A stretch of DNA of 64,000 nucleotides from Nitrosopumilaceae archaeon (GCA_005798405.1 SYJQ01000028.1:1-64000); one strand, 5' to 3'; shown: positions 1 to 8,350, counted from the stretch's first letter. A program made the numbers and translations. Notes: generated from the sequence alone by a model not told the origin.

Positions 1-124
1 GAATCTCTTTTCTCTTTATTGATAGATATGTAAGGTAATAGAAATTGCAGGTGTAAGCACTAATAATAATTGCAGAAAAAATAAACAGATCAAAAACAAA
101 TTGGGTAAACGAATTAAGTGCCAT
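1..124 (-). CDS. Truncated N-terminus of a membrane protein
   Basis: An open frame starts at an ATG (124-122, minus strand) and runs off the left edge, giving about 41 residues. They form one hydrophobic helix (FDLFIFSAIIISAY, about residues 10-23) followed by tyrosines and a basic segment ending KRKE. A TATA-like box lies about 30 nt upstream, which fits a leaderless start. An N-terminal membrane helix followed by a basic stretch is common in membrane-bound family 2 glycosyltransferases, but too little of the protein is present to assign a function. It is read as a real gene because of the promoter and the coding-like codon use. Confidence 0.5.
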   Translation of the reverse strand, partial: MALNSFTQFVFDLFIFSAIIISAYTCNFYYLTYLSIKRKEI

Positions 125-150
125 TATCTAGTTTCACAAAATGGCTGGTC

Positions 151-161
151 GCTATTTATAC
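151..161 (-). promoter_or_regulatory. TATA box for the left-edge membrane protein gene
   Basis: The minus strand reads GTATAAATAGC here, a good match to an archaeal TATA box. It is centred about 33 nt before the ATG at 124, which suits transcription starting at or just before the start codon. Confidence 0.5.
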
Positions 162-177
162 TTGCAAAATAATTTAT

Positions 178-1125
178 TTATTTTTGCTCAAAGATCTTGA
201 TTGCTTGTGGTGGACAAACGCCTTCACATGCAAGACAAAAGATGCAATCAGGTTCTTTTGACATGAGAGGTTTTTTTCCAGATGCAGGATTTCCAGGAGT
301 GTCAAACCACTCATAGACTCCAACTGGACATGCTTCAATACATGCACCATCTGCAACACAAATATCATAATCTACAGATACAAATTCTCCCCAAACACCA
401 AGAATTCCATTGTTTGCGCCTTTTCTGCCCCAAGTCTTGATTGTGTATCCATTTGCATCAAATGGAACAGATGGTTTCATTTTAGATTTGTAAGCAACAT
501 CAATCGGTCCTGGTTTTGCACCATCTGGAATTTCAACTTCGCCTCCATCATCTTCAGCAATTTCATCTGTAGCTTCAGTTGGTTTTGGTTTGGCGTTAAG
601 AACAATTTTTGCAAGTGGAGTAAGTTCTTCGAGTCTTTGTATTGCTTCAGAATGATTTAGCTTTTCTGCTTTTGCAAGATAAGAAATCATCTTATCTGCT
701 AAAATTGTATTTCGTAATATAGTATCAATAACCATTTTTGCAAAATGATCTGCCTTTTTTCTATAATCCTTAACCCAATTTGGATCACCGAATTTTTCGA
801 TTGGAAAAATTTGATAAATAATATCAACTACTTCCCCACTTACAATCTCAACGGTTACAGATAGTTCTACTTCTTCATACCCTTTTGCGTCAGGATCTTT
901 CATATTCTGTTCTTTCCAGCGATATGTAGCAAAGACTCTGTCTGCGTATGCATCCATCTCAAATGCCTTTTTGAGGCCATCATGTACGGATTTAATTTCA
1001 AGAGGATCTTCAAGTTTTATCGGTAATCTATAAAGTCCAAGTTTGAATCCATGAAGAGGGTATACACCACGTTTTGCAGTTGGTGCTTCCATTGTCCAAA
1101 CTCGATCTTTTAGAAGTAATGACAT
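178..1125 (-). CDS. Zinc-ferredoxin-type dicluster ferredoxin with long N-terminal domain
   Basis: The last ~65 of 315 residues form a dicluster ferredoxin. The first cluster motif is C256-V-A-D-G-A-C262-x3-C266-P, the spacing with an internal Asp seen in Sulfolobus zinc-ferredoxins, where it binds a [3Fe-4S] cluster. The second is C294-x2-C297-x2-C300-x3-C304-P for a [4Fe-4S] cluster. The first ~180 residues are a mixed alpha/beta domain I do not recognise. An acidic linker (about 185-205) and a conserved-looking segment (about 205-250) follow. Likely a soluble low-potential electron carrier, a natural partner for the 2-oxoacid:ferredoxin oxidoreductase elsewhere in the window. A TATA-like TTTTTAAATAAA stretch about 20-30 nt upstream of the ATG supports a single-gene unit. 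The ferredoxin call is firm; the N-terminal role is unknown. Confidence 0.85.
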   Translation of the reverse strand: MSLLLKDRVWTMEAPTAKRGVYPLHGFKLGLYRLPIKLEDPLEIKSVHDGLKKAFEMDAYADRVFATYRWKEQNMKDPDAKGYEEVELSVTVEIVSGEVVDIIYQIFPIEKFGDPNWVKDYRKKADHFAKMVIDTILRNTILADKMISYLAKAEKLNHSEAIQRLEELTPLAKIVLNAKPKPTEATDEIAEDDGGEVEIPDGAKPGPIDVAYKSKMKPSVPFDANGYTIKTWGRKGANNGILGVWGEFVSVDYDICVADGACIEACPVGVYEWFDTPGNPASGKKPLMSKEPDCIFCLACEGVCPPQAIKIFEQK

Positions 1126-1161
1126 CTGGCTTCAGTAGATTGGATTTATTTAAAAAGGTTA

Positions 1162-1473
1162 TCAGTCATTGTCGTCTGGACAAGTAAGCTCACGAAGTTC
1201 AGTGTATTTTTTTTCCATTGCTTCAGCATATTCTGAAACTTTTGCTAGAATAAACAGATCTTTTGAAAAATACCAACGAATTGGAACCCAATGTCCAATT
1301 CCATCCATATCATGAATCATGCCTTTATCGGCTTTTACATTTAGTTTTTCGTCAATTGACGTATCTTTTACTGTAAGACCTCTTTTTGTTTTATCTTCTA
1401 AGATAAAATCACAGTCAGCGTCTTTGATGAAATAAAATGAACCTGTCTTCAGTACAGGAAGGTCCAAGGACAA
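1162..1473 (-). CDS. Conserved hypothetical protein, 103 aa, downstream of sulfurtransferase
   Basis: A small soluble protein with no signal peptide or membrane helix. It starts a couple of bases after the stop of the rhodanese gene on the same strand, so the two are almost certainly co-transcribed and translationally coupled. The sequence alternates strands and charged turns and contains a HWVPIRWYFSKD segment rich in aromatics. It ends in a helical acidic tail with a single Cys (LTCPDDND). I recognise no family. The tight coupling suggests a role linked to the sulfurtransferase, but that is only positional inference. Confidence 0.7.
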   Translation of the reverse strand: MSLDLPVLKTGSFYFIKDADCDFILEDKTKRGLTVKDTSIDEKLNVKADKGMIHDMDGIGHWVPIRWYFSKDLFILAKVSEYAEAMEKKYTELRELTCPDDND

Positions 1474-1474
1474 T

Positions 1475-2320
1475 TTATTTTTCCACAGGATTTCCTATCA
1501 TGTTGCCCCATTCAGTCCAAGAACCATCATAGTTTCGAACCTTGGAGTAACCAAGTAAATATTTTAGGACAAACCAACTGTGAGATGATCTTTCTCCAAT
1601 TCTACAATAACAGATAACATCTTTGTCTGGGGTGACACCTTTTGATTCATAATTTTGCCTAAGATCTGCTACAGACTTGAATGTGCCGTCAGCATCATTT
1701 ACAGCAGTTGCCCATGGAATATTATTTGCTTTAGGAATATGTCCACCTCTTTGTGCATGCTCCATAGGATATTCAGGAGGAGCAGTAATTTCACCAGAGA
1801 ATTCTTTTGGAGATCTTACATCAACCATCACAGTATCTTCTCGTCCTAATGCTCTGCTAACATCAAACAGATAAGCACGTAGACCTTCATCAGGAGGTTG
1901 CGCTTTGTATTGAGTTAGTGCAAGTCGTGGCTCTTCTGTAGTGTATTCTTTATTTTCTAATTCCCATTTTTTTCTTCCACCATTCATGATTTTTAGATTT
2001 TCATGACCATAGTATTTGAAAACCCAGAAAACAAATGCTGCAAACCAATTATTAAAATCTCCATAAAGAATAACTTCAGTATCCTCACGGATGCCATTTT
2101 TAGACATTAATGTCTCAAATTGTTTTTTATTAATGATATCTCTAGTTATAGGATCATTGATGTCTCGTTTCCACCAAATTAAGCTGGCTCCTTTAATGTG
2201 ACCTTTTTGATATCCATTTACTGGATCATAATCAACTTCAACTAATTTTCTATTTTCATTTGGAGTATTTTTTGAAACCCAGTCAGTGTCTACTAAAACT
2301 TCAGGATGTGCGTAGTTCAT
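1475..2320 (-). CDS. Two-domain rhodanese (thiosulfate/3-mercaptopyruvate sulfurtransferase)
   Basis: Two tandem rhodanese domains in 281 residues, the usual length. The N-terminal domain (about 8-125) contains the family signatures GHIKGA and GDFNNW but lacks the catalytic cysteine. The C-terminal domain (about 150-275) carries the active loop C239-R-I-G-E-R followed by SSHSW, and ends with the NYDGSWTEW signature. It transfers a sulfane sulfur from thiosulfate or mercaptopyruvate to an acceptor through a persulfide on C239. The active-site loop resembles thiosulfate-type enzymes (CRxGxR) more than mercaptopyruvate-type ones (CGxGxT). First gene of a two-gene unit with the 103-residue protein. 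Confidence 0.93.
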   Translation of the reverse strand: MNYAHPEVLVDTDWVSKNTPNENRKLVEVDYDPVNGYQKGHIKGASLIWWKRDINDPITRDIINKKQFETLMSKNGIREDTEVILYGDFNNWFAAFVFWVFKYYGHENLKIMNGGRKKWELENKEYTTEEPRLALTQYKAQPPDEGLRAYLFDVSRALGREDTVMVDVRSPKEFSGEITAPPEYPMEHAQRGGHIPKANNIPWATAVNDADGTFKSVADLRQNYESKGVTPDKDVICYCRIGERSSHSWFVLKYLLGYSKVRNYDGSWTEWGNMIGNPVEK

Positions 2321-2413
2321 GTTATTTTACAAATTTGTATTCATACTTATTTGTTTTTACACTAAATTAAATAAAAAATATGTTTTTAACCAAATGAGAT
2401 TTAGGAGAACTGA

Positions 2414-3229
2414 TTGAAACTTCAAAAAGTTGCAGTGGTTAGTAAAGTAGGTTCAAAAGAGTCAGAAGAAGCAGCAAAAAACGTTGTAAAAAAATTTCTA
2501 GCAAAAAAATCCACAGTATTTACAATTTCCCCCATAGATGTAGAAGGTGCAAAAAAGGTAGAGACATTAGATGAGCTAAAAAAAGAAAAGCTGGACTTGG
2601 TAGTTACATTGGGAGGAGATGGAACTACACTAAGAGTTTTCAGATATCTTGAAAACGAAACTCCAATTCTAACAATCAACGTAGGTGGAAATAGAGGCAT
2701 ATTAGCTGAAATAACAATTGATGAGATAGATGATGCAATTGATAAAATGCTAAAAGACAAATTCTTTTTAGATAAAAGAACCAGAGTTGTTGCTTCGTGT
2801 GGAGGTAAAGAATTTCCACCGGCATTAAATGAGATCTATATTTGTAGAACAAACCTCACAAAAACTGCAGAAATTGAGATAAAATTTCAAAATGATACAG
2901 TAAAGCAAAAAATGGATGGAGTCATAATTGCAACTCCAAGTGGTTCAACAGGGCATTCATTTTCTTTGGGCGGTCCGATTCTTCATGAAAGTCTAGATGT
3001 TCTGATTATAACACCAGTTGCTCCAGTTTATAGATTAGAATCAATTGTTGTTCCAGATGAAAAAATAGAAATAATATCATCGCATGACTGTAGTATAGTG
3101 ATGGATGCACAAGTAGTAAAGTCGGCAGGTTATGGGGAGCCGATAACTATAAAGAAATATAGAAAACCAGCAGTCTTTGTTAGATTGAAGAAACGGGGAC
3201 TGAGACAGATGAGCAAACTTGGATTTTAG
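2414..3229 (+). CDS. nadK: NAD kinase
   Basis: ATP- or polyphosphate-dependent NAD kinase (271 aa) making NADP from NAD in the cytosol. Visible family motifs are G67-G-D-G-T in VTLGGDGTTL, the NE motif in LNEIYICR, and TPSGSTGHSFSLGGP, which forms the nucleotide-binding site. The start is a TTG with an AGGAG ribosome-binding site about seven bases upstream (2403-2407). The 3' end overlaps the start of the Nob1 gene by 11 bases, so the pair is an operon. Divergent from the rhodanese gene across a ~90-base AT-rich promoter region. Confidence 0.95.
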   Translation: MKLQKVAVVSKVGSKESEEAAKNVVKKFLAKKSTVFTISPIDVEGAKKVETLDELKKEKLDLVVTLGGDGTTLRVFRYLENETPILTINVGGNRGILAEITIDEIDDAIDKMLKDKFFLDKRTRVVASCGGKEFPPALNEIYICRTNLTKTAEIEIKFQNDTVKQKMDGVIIATPSGSTGHSFSLGGPILHESLDVLIITPVAPVYRLESIVVPDEKIEIISSHDCSIVMDAQVVKSAGYGEPITIKKYRKPAVFVRLKKRGLRQMSKLGF

Positions 3230-3725
3230 AATATTAGACGCCAGTGCATTTTATGCAGGAGTTCCTTTTGGATCAGCTAATGATTGCTATACAACATCTC
3301 TTGTTTATGAAGAAATAAAACACATCAAAAAAAATCAAGACGCGTTAGGAACACTGTTAGAAACTAATCGATTAAAAATAATGGATCCAGACAAAGAATC
3401 AACAAATGCCGCCATCGCATCTGCCAAAGAAACAGGTGATTTTCCGCAATTATCAAAGCAAGATATTTCAATAATTGCACTATGTATCAGTCTCAAAGGT
3501 GAAATTATTTCAGATGATTTTGCAATTACAAATGTTGCAAAAAACATAGGATTGAAGGTATCACCTATAATGACAAATAGTTTTCAAGATGTAGGTAAAT
3601 GGGTTCATTATTGTCCTGGTTGTCGCACAAACCACACTACTGGGAAAGAATGCCCGATGTGTGGCACTCCGCTTAAGAGAAAATTACTCAAAGGACAATC
3701 TCCATCCATATCAATCAACGAATGA
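3219..3725 (+). CDS. nob1: rRNA maturation endonuclease Nob1 (PIN domain + zinc ribbon)
   Basis: 168 residues: an N-terminal PIN nuclease domain (about 1-115) and a C-terminal zinc ribbon with C132-x2-C135 and C145-x2-C148. Acidic PIN residues are visible at D7 (LDASAFY), near E31, D82 and D99-D100. In archaea and eukaryotes Nob1 cleaves the 3' end of pre-16S/18S rRNA during small-subunit maturation. The TTG start lies inside the end of the NAD kinase gene, so translation is probably coupled. The window also encodes SBDS and the exosome, so several ribosome/RNA maturation factors cluster within 6 kb. Confidence 0.9.
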   Translation: MDFRILDASAFYAGVPFGSANDCYTTSLVYEEIKHIKKNQDALGTLLETNRLKIMDPDKESTNAAIASAKETGDFPQLSKQDISIIALCISLKGEIISDDFAITNVAKNIGLKVSPIMTNSFQDVGKWVHYCPGCRTNHTTGKECPMCGTPLKRKLLKGQSPSISINE

Positions 3726-3826
3726 TCTGTAATACAATTTTATTTTTTCAGATTTGACAATGATCTTTTAACCGATCTATTGAAACTAACATTGATGGTA
3801 TAAATTTCTAAATTTATTTAACAGTA

Positions 3827-4513
3827 TCATGCATCATGCAAGGTTTTTTGATTTGATTCTTTGAGGTATTTACTTTGGGATTCAAGCACCTTTTTTATTT
3901 TTTTAGCTCTGGCATCACCAAGACCCTCAACTTTTGCAAGTTCAGTAGTTGTGGCAGTGAAAACTTTCAAAGGAGTTCCAAATTTCTCAAGCATTCTAAC
4001 AGCAAATTTTTCCCCAACGCCAGGGAAGCTACAAAGAGAAGACAATTGTTGTTTTTCCAAATCATTTGATTTTTTAATTTTTTTCAGATAAGGTCCCTTT
4101 TGAGATTCATTTCTAGAACATAGTGAGACAAGTAATTTTGCAGTATGAATTGCGCTAGGAGTTGGAATTATTGGAATTTTAAAATCAATTACCACAGTAG
4201 AAAGTGCACCGTAGAAAATCATTGGGTTATCAGCTATTTCTTCGATTTCATCTACATTTCCTTCCATAAGCACTATGGGAAATTGAAAGTGTTCTTTCAG
4301 TCTAGAACACTGATCAAAAAGCCTGCCATCAAAAACAGAAGACATCAAATCCCTAATACTTTTACGTTCTACAACAGTTTCAGGTGCAACAATGTAATCA
4401 CCAACAGGTAATGTTTTCATTTCAAGATTAAGGCCTACAGATTTTAGCAGATCAGGAATTCCACTCTTACGTTCTCGTTCATCTACAATGATTCGTAAAT
4501 TTTCTAATTTCAC
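3827..4513 (-). CDS. xpf: XPF/ERCC4-type 3'-flap endonuclease
   Basis: Short crenarchaeal-type XPF (228 aa) without a helicase domain. The ERCC4 nuclease domain (about 6-145) has DERERKSGIP, GDY at 38-40 and the catalytic V-E-R-K-S-x2-D around residues 48-55. A C-terminal tandem helix-hairpin-helix region follows (FPGVGEKFA about 163-171; VEGLGDARAKKI about 195-206). The protein acts as a dimer, cutting branched DNA 5' of a single/double-strand junction in repair and fork processing; family members usually work with PCNA. I see no clear PIP box at the C-terminus. It lies 45 bases after prefoldin beta on the same strand. Confidence 0.92.
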   Translation of the reverse strand: MKLENLRIIVDERERKSGIPDLLKSVGLNLEMKTLPVGDYIVAPETVVERKSIRDLMSSVFDGRLFDQCSRLKEHFQFPIVLMEGNVDEIEEIADNPMIFYGALSTVVIDFKIPIIPTPSAIHTAKLLVSLCSRNESQKGPYLKKIKKSNDLEKQQLSSLCSFPGVGEKFAVRMLEKFGTPLKVFTATTTELAKVEGLGDARAKKIKKVLESQSKYLKESNQKTLHDA

Positions 4514-4558
4514 TAAATGTAATTTTGTTAATTTGTTAATATCTTTTTGAAATCAAAG

Positions 4559-4966
4559 CTATTTTCTAGGATTATCGTCAGATGGTGGAGATTGAGACAT
4601 TTGAGCACCTCCAGATGCAGGACCACGCATCATTTCAGTGATTTTTGCTTCTTGTTCTTTGAGAGACTCTTTAATTCTTGATTCTTGTTTTTCAAGAACG
4701 GTTGCACGTGTTTTTGCCAGTTCTTTGCGTTCTTCTAATTCATCAATTAGTTCTTGTTTAGTAGATTTTATCAAAATTGAACCAGCATGTTTGTATACAT
4801 TATCATCATCTGCTGCTTTTTTTAATTCATCAAGTGCCTTTTCAATCTCAATGTTTTCCATCTCGAGATGTTGTTTTTGTGTCATTATTGATTGGAGATT
4901 TTGTTGAGATTGCTGCATTTTCATGAGCTGTTCTTGAAGCCAAGGAGGCATTTGTCCTGTTGACAT
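4559..4966 (-). CDS. pfdB: Prefoldin beta subunit
   Basis: 135-residue two-helix coiled-coil protein: helix 1 about 6-50, a beta hairpin around VYKHAGSILIKS (about 58-70), helix 2 about 70-115, then a Ser/Pro/Gly-rich tail. This layout is that of the beta prefoldin subunit. Four beta and two alpha subunits form the jellyfish-shaped ATP-independent chaperone that hands unfolded proteins to the thermosome. The alpha subunit is encoded separately near 35 kb. It sits directly after Pcc1 and L37Ae in the exosome-SBDS run, as in many archaea. Confidence 0.92.
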   Translation of the reverse strand: MSTGQMPPWLQEQLMKMQQSQQNLQSIMTQKQHLEMENIEIEKALDELKKAADDDNVYKHAGSILIKSTKQELIDELEERKELAKTRATVLEKQESRIKESLKEQEAKITEMMRGPASGGAQMSQSPPSDDNPRK

Positions 4967-4990
4967 GTTAGTACGATGTCTTTGATTTCA

Positions 4991-5236
4991 TTATATCTTT
5001 ACCGATTCAATTGAATCATAACTTGCCTGAATTAATCTCAGAGTAGAGTTAAGATTTGCTCGTAAGTGTGGAATATGATCAGATTCTATCGAGATTGTGA
5101 TTTTATCATTTAATGACATATTGGTTTTTGTAGGATTTTCTGGATAAAATTCATTATCAGTGTTTATTGAATCAAATATTGCTTTTGTTTTTTCTTTAGC
5201 ATCAACAGTAATCTTTGCACTAAAGCTTGATATCAT
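4991..5236 (-). CDS. pcc1: KEOPS complex subunit Pcc1
   Basis: 81 residues when started at the ATG at 5236. The open frame continues 27 codons further upstream, but that part is antisense-like overlap with the L37Ae gene, and Pcc1 proteins are about 80 residues. The chosen start overlaps the L37Ae end by 17 bases. The fold pattern (strand-helix-strand-strand-helix) and the NSTLRLIQASYDSIE C-terminal helix fit Pcc1, the dimerising subunit of the KEOPS complex, which makes the universal t6A37 modification on ANN-decoding tRNAs. Pcc1 between L37Ae and prefoldin is a common archaeal arrangement, which strengthens the call. Confidence 0.82.
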   Translation of the reverse strand: MISSFSAKITVDAKEKTKAIFDSINTDNEFYPENPTKTNMSLNDKITISIESDHIPHLRANLNSTLRLIQASYDSIESVKI

Positions 5237-5429
5237 ATGCGGTTCCAGCAACTTTGTAACTACATTTCTTACAGGACCAAATGCCAACTGCATCTCGATT
5301 AAACTGTTGAGAACCACATTCAGGGCAGGATCTCTTTTCTTTTAGTTGAAAGTGAATTTTGGCATATAGTTTTCTATGTTTGATACCAAATCTGGCGCCC
5401 AATCCTTTTAGTGATTTTTGCTTTACCAA
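5220..5429 (-). CDS. rpl37ae: 50S ribosomal protein L37Ae (eL43)
   Basis: 69-residue zinc-ribbon ribosomal protein with C35-x2-C38 and C53-x2-C56 and a basic N-terminus. It begins at a TTG with a strong GGAGG ribosome-binding site on the minus strand around 5440. The start is one base after the Rrp42 stop and the end overlaps Pcc1 by 17 bases, so it is translationally coupled within the exosome operon. Structural component of the large subunit near the E site. Confidence 0.93.
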   Translation of the reverse strand: MVKQKSLKGLGARFGIKHRKLYAKIHFQLKEKRSCPECGSQQFNRDAVGIWSCKKCSYKVAGTAYDIKL

Positions 5430-5430
5430 T

Positions 5431-6249
5431 TTATTGCCCTCCTTCCTTTGCTTGTTTTAACTTTTCTCTTATCTTTGAGCCTACTTTAACAGATATTTCA
5501 CCACATTTGATTACCTCATCAAAACTGAATCCTCCATTTCCTCCTTTTTGCAAAGCACAAATGTTACCATTAGAATCAGTGGTGATTGTAATTCTTGCAT
5601 CCATGCTATTCCATTCATCGCCATTTGGATCTACAATTATGTAATTTCCAATTTTGCCCATAGTGACAGAGACGGGAATAGTTGTTACTGGAACAGATGA
5701 CTCGCCTCCCTCAACTAAAGTTGGCACATCATTTTTCATTTCCCATTTTGGTGTTTTTGAAGAGAGGATTGCAGCTGTTGCAGCATAAGCGCATGCATCA
5801 AACAAATTTCCATCATAATCAACTACAACATTATCAGCAAAAACCCCAACAACTGACTTGTTCTTTTCAATTACTAGTTGTGATAAATCAATCATATGGC
5901 TTTCTCGGATGCCCCTGTCAACTACTCTTGCCAATTCAATAACATCAGGTCCAGGAGGTCCAGTTTCAACACTTGGATGAGAAAGAGGTAAAAGTTCAGC
6001 AGTGCAAATGAATATACCTTTTTCACCCATGTCTGGAAAAGGTCTATCAGGTTGAATTTTAACGCCGCAAACTACTTCACTGTCACCTAATCTAACTCGA
6101 GCAGAACCATTCGCTTTTGGAATTGCATTTATTTCAATTATTAATTTTCGTGGTTCATCTAATGCTCTTCCATCAACTCTTTTTCCTTGTTCCAATAATT
6201 CAAGAATTTGAAATTTCTTTAATTCATCAATTACAGATGTAGATGTCAT
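5431..6249 (-). CDS. rrp42: Exosome subunit Rrp42
   Basis: 272-residue RNase PH-family protein. Typical features are GKRVDGRALDEPR (about 22-34), the SARVRLGDSEVVCGV strand region and the GPPGPDVIELARVVDRGIRES segment. In the archaeal exosome three Rrp42-Rrp41 dimers form a hexameric ring. Rrp42 has no catalytic phosphorolytic site of its own but builds the active interface with Rrp41. The ATG is adjacent to the stop of Rrp41, giving zero spacing. Longer than Rrp41, as usual for this subunit. Confidence 0.95.
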   Translation of the reverse strand: MTSTSVIDELKKFQILELLEQGKRVDGRALDEPRKLIIEINAIPKANGSARVRLGDSEVVCGVKIQPDRPFPDMGEKGIFICTAELLPLSHPSVETGPPGPDVIELARVVDRGIRESHMIDLSQLVIEKNKSVVGVFADNVVVDYDGNLFDACAYAATAAILSSKTPKWEMKNDVPTLVEGGESSVPVTTIPVSVTMGKIGNYIIVDPNGDEWNSMDARITITTDSNGNICALQKGGNGGFSFDEVIKCGEISVKVGSKIREKLKQAKEGGQ

Positions 6250-6984
6250 TTATTTTTCTCCGTTTCCAAAATATTTTTCAGTTAATGCTTTCTTTTGTAA
6301 TTCATATACAATTTTACAACCATGAATTCCTGTTTCTACGCATTTCTTGTATTCTGCAGGAGTAAGTACTCCATCTAATTGAAGCAAAGTAATTTTTTCA
6401 AGACTTGGCATATATCCAATAGGCATATCTGCTTGCCCTGCTTGATCTTCTTCATTATTAACATCTAAAATGATTGTGTCTGCGGCTTTGCCTGCAGCAC
6501 ATGCTGCCACCATATCCCTCATTGGAATTCCAGCATCGGCCAGAGCTACAGATGCAGCAGATAATGCAGCGCATCGTGTACCACCATCGGCTTGGAGAAC
6601 TTCTATGAAAACATCAACTGCAGTTCTTGGAAATTTGTCCAACATCACTGCTGGCTCTAATGCTTCTTTGATAACTTTGGAAATTTCAATTTCTCTTCTA
6701 GATGGTGCCGGATTTTTTCTCTCAGTTACAGAAAATGGTTCCATGTGATATCTGACTCGTAAAATACCGGTATCTGTGTTGGACATGTGTTTTGGATGTA
6801 CGTCTCGTGGACCAAATACTCCAACCAAAATTTTATTGTCACCAAATTCAATGTATGCCGAGCCATCAGCATTTTTTAATCCTCCAGCCTTAATCATGAT
6901 TCGTCTTGGTTCGTCAACTTTTCTACCATCGCAACGAATTCCATTTTCATCTAGTAGCACTAGCGCTGTGTCTCTTCCACCCAT
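6250..6984 (-). CDS. rrp41: Exosome subunit Rrp41 (catalytic)
   Basis: 244-residue RNase PH-family protein with IRCDGRKVDEPR near the start, the arginine-rich RNA/phosphate-binding segment around APSRREIEIS, LQADGGTRCAALSAAS and the acidic catalytic motif QADMPIGYM. It is the phosphorolytic 3'-5' exoribonuclease and polyadenylating subunit of the exosome. It overlaps the Rrp4 gene by one base upstream and abuts Rrp42 downstream, so Rrp4-Rrp41-Rrp42 are made from one message in the canonical archaeal order. Confidence 0.96.
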   Translation of the reverse strand: MGGRDTALVLLDENGIRCDGRKVDEPRRIMIKAGGLKNADGSAYIEFGDNKILVGVFGPRDVHPKHMSNTDTGILRVRYHMEPFSVTERKNPAPSRREIEISKVIKEALEPAVMLDKFPRTAVDVFIEVLQADGGTRCAALSAASVALADAGIPMRDMVAACAAGKAADTIILDVNNEEDQAGQADMPIGYMPSLEKITLLQLDGVLTPAEYKKCVETGIHGCKIVYELQKKALTEKYFGNGEK

Positions 6985-7664
6985 TATGATTCACCTTTTG
7001 ATTCTAACATTTCTTTCACTTGGTCAGTCAAATTAGCAACATGTGCCTTTTCATCAACCATTTGTATTGCTTTTTTAGCCTTTAATAATCCCTCGGGAGT
7101 CTCACATGAAACCACTACCCATCCGTTTTGACCAATGGTAATAGCTGCACCAGTGGCCATTTCAATTGCTTGAATCATAGTACCTCTTTTTCCAATCAGA
7201 CGCGGTACTTTGCTTGGGGAAATCTTGACCAAGTGTCCAGAATCAATCTTGCCTAGATCTCTATCAGCTATTGTAACAAGTGGATCTCGAGTTCTATCAA
7301 AATTAGCAATTCTAGCTGCAACGAGATCGCCGGATTTCAACTTTGATGAGAGTTCATCAGCATGAGCAGAAAAATCTCTTCCAAAAACATCTTGAGCAGG
7401 TAAAAATCCAACATAACATGAATTGATATCTAATTCCCAAGATAACGACGTGTGAGAAATAACTTTACCAATCACAAGATCATCAATCTTTGGAATGTAT
7501 TTTCCGGTTAATGGTATAACTTTAATAGAATCATCGTAAATCTCTGAAATTCCAATAGCAGTTGAGATGATTTTATTGCCATCAAGAATTACATTTTGTT
7601 CAGGTCTATAAGGACCAGTTGTAATTACGTCGCCAGGTATAACGTACTTTCGTTTATTCTCCAT
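6984..7664 (-). CDS. rrp4: Exosome RNA-binding cap protein Rrp4
   Basis: 226 residues: N-terminal domain starting YVIPGDVITTGPY, an S1 domain (about 60-135, ending in the RDPLVTIADRDLGKI segment) and a KH domain (about 145-215) with the VPRLIGKRGTMIQAIE loop. Rrp4 trimers cap the exosome ring and thread RNA into it. The start overlaps the SBDS stop by one base. The order SBDS-Rrp4-Rrp41-Rrp42 is the well-known archaeal exosome superoperon. Confidence 0.95.
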   Translation of the reverse strand: MENKRKYVIPGDVITTGPYRPEQNVILDGNKIISTAIGISEIYDDSIKVIPLTGKYIPKIDDLVIGKVISHTSLSWELDINSCYVGFLPAQDVFGRDFSAHADELSSKLKSGDLVAARIANFDRTRDPLVTIADRDLGKIDSGHLVKISPSKVPRLIGKRGTMIQAIEMATGAAITIGQNGWVVVSCETPEGLLKAKKAIQMVDEKAHVANLTDQVKEMLESKGES

Positions 7665-8350
7665 TACTTCATTACCTCAACTGTAGCAGAACCTTTTGTT
7701 ATAGAACCTAATCTATCAATCACGTTTGGCCTTGCTCCAGCGGGTATTTCAAGTATTGCTTTTAAAGAACCGTTATTTTGCCATTCTTCCTTTTTTAGAA
7801 ATCCTACAGATTTCAAAACAGCATAAGATTGAGATGCATATTGAGCAGGTATAGTTATTTCAAGATCTAGGTTTTCAGATTTCAAAGCTATTATCGAACG
7901 TAATTTTTCTACAATATCTTTTACTTGTTCATCCACACTTTTTTGTGGTTCTATTGTAATTCTCCCATCCTTTAATGCTTGTTCAATTCTCAGTGGAGGA
8001 TGTGGTAAATGAGTTCGAGGATCAACGTAAGTCTTGGCAATAAATGAGACGATTTGTTTTTTCTTCTCATCTAACATTTTACGTCTTTGATCAGTAGTAA
8101 GATTTAGATCACCTTTTCTGAGCATTATTTCAGCAATCTCATTTACATCTTCAGTTTTGAAAGCTTTGAGTAGTTTTTCTGTTGAAGGTTTAGTACCTTT
8201 TCCTGAGTCAGTATAAATTTCATCAGAAACTAAGATTGAAGAAATATCTTTTTTCTTTCCCATTTTGAAATCCAATGCCGGATCAGGTTTTACCAGAATC
8301 TCAAATTTTTCACCTTCGTGTGAATATCTAACCACAGTTACATCGGTCAT
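7664..8350 (-). CDS. sbds: Ribosome maturation protein SBDS (Sdo1)
   Basis: 228-residue three-domain protein: FYSH domain (about 1-90, with the EILVKPDPALDFKMGKK region), central helical domain with the conserved LTTDQRRKMLDEKKKQIVSF segment (about 105-125), and a C-terminal ferredoxin-like domain. SBDS with the EF-2-like GTPase EFL1 (eukaryotes) or EF-2 (archaea, inferred) releases eIF6/aIF6 from nascent 60S/50S subunits. First gene of the exosome superoperon here, with a ~45-base gap to the upstream 120-residue protein gene. Confidence 0.95.
   Translation of the reverse strand: MTDVTVVRYSHEGEKFEILVKPDPALDFKMGKKKDISSILVSDEIYTDSGKGTKPSTEKLLKAFKTEDVNEIAEIMLRKGDLNLTTDQRRKMLDEKKKQIVSFIAKTYVDPRTHLPHPPLRIEQALKDGRITIEPQKSVDEQVKDIVEKLRSIIALKSENLDLEITIPAQYASQSYAVLKSVGFLKKEEWQNNGSLKAILEIPAGARPNVIDRLGSITKGSATVEVMK

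Noticed and set aside
5237-5317. Longer N-terminus for Pcc1
   Set aside because: It would overlap most of the L37Ae zinc-ribbon gene in another frame and exceed the family length of about 80 residues.
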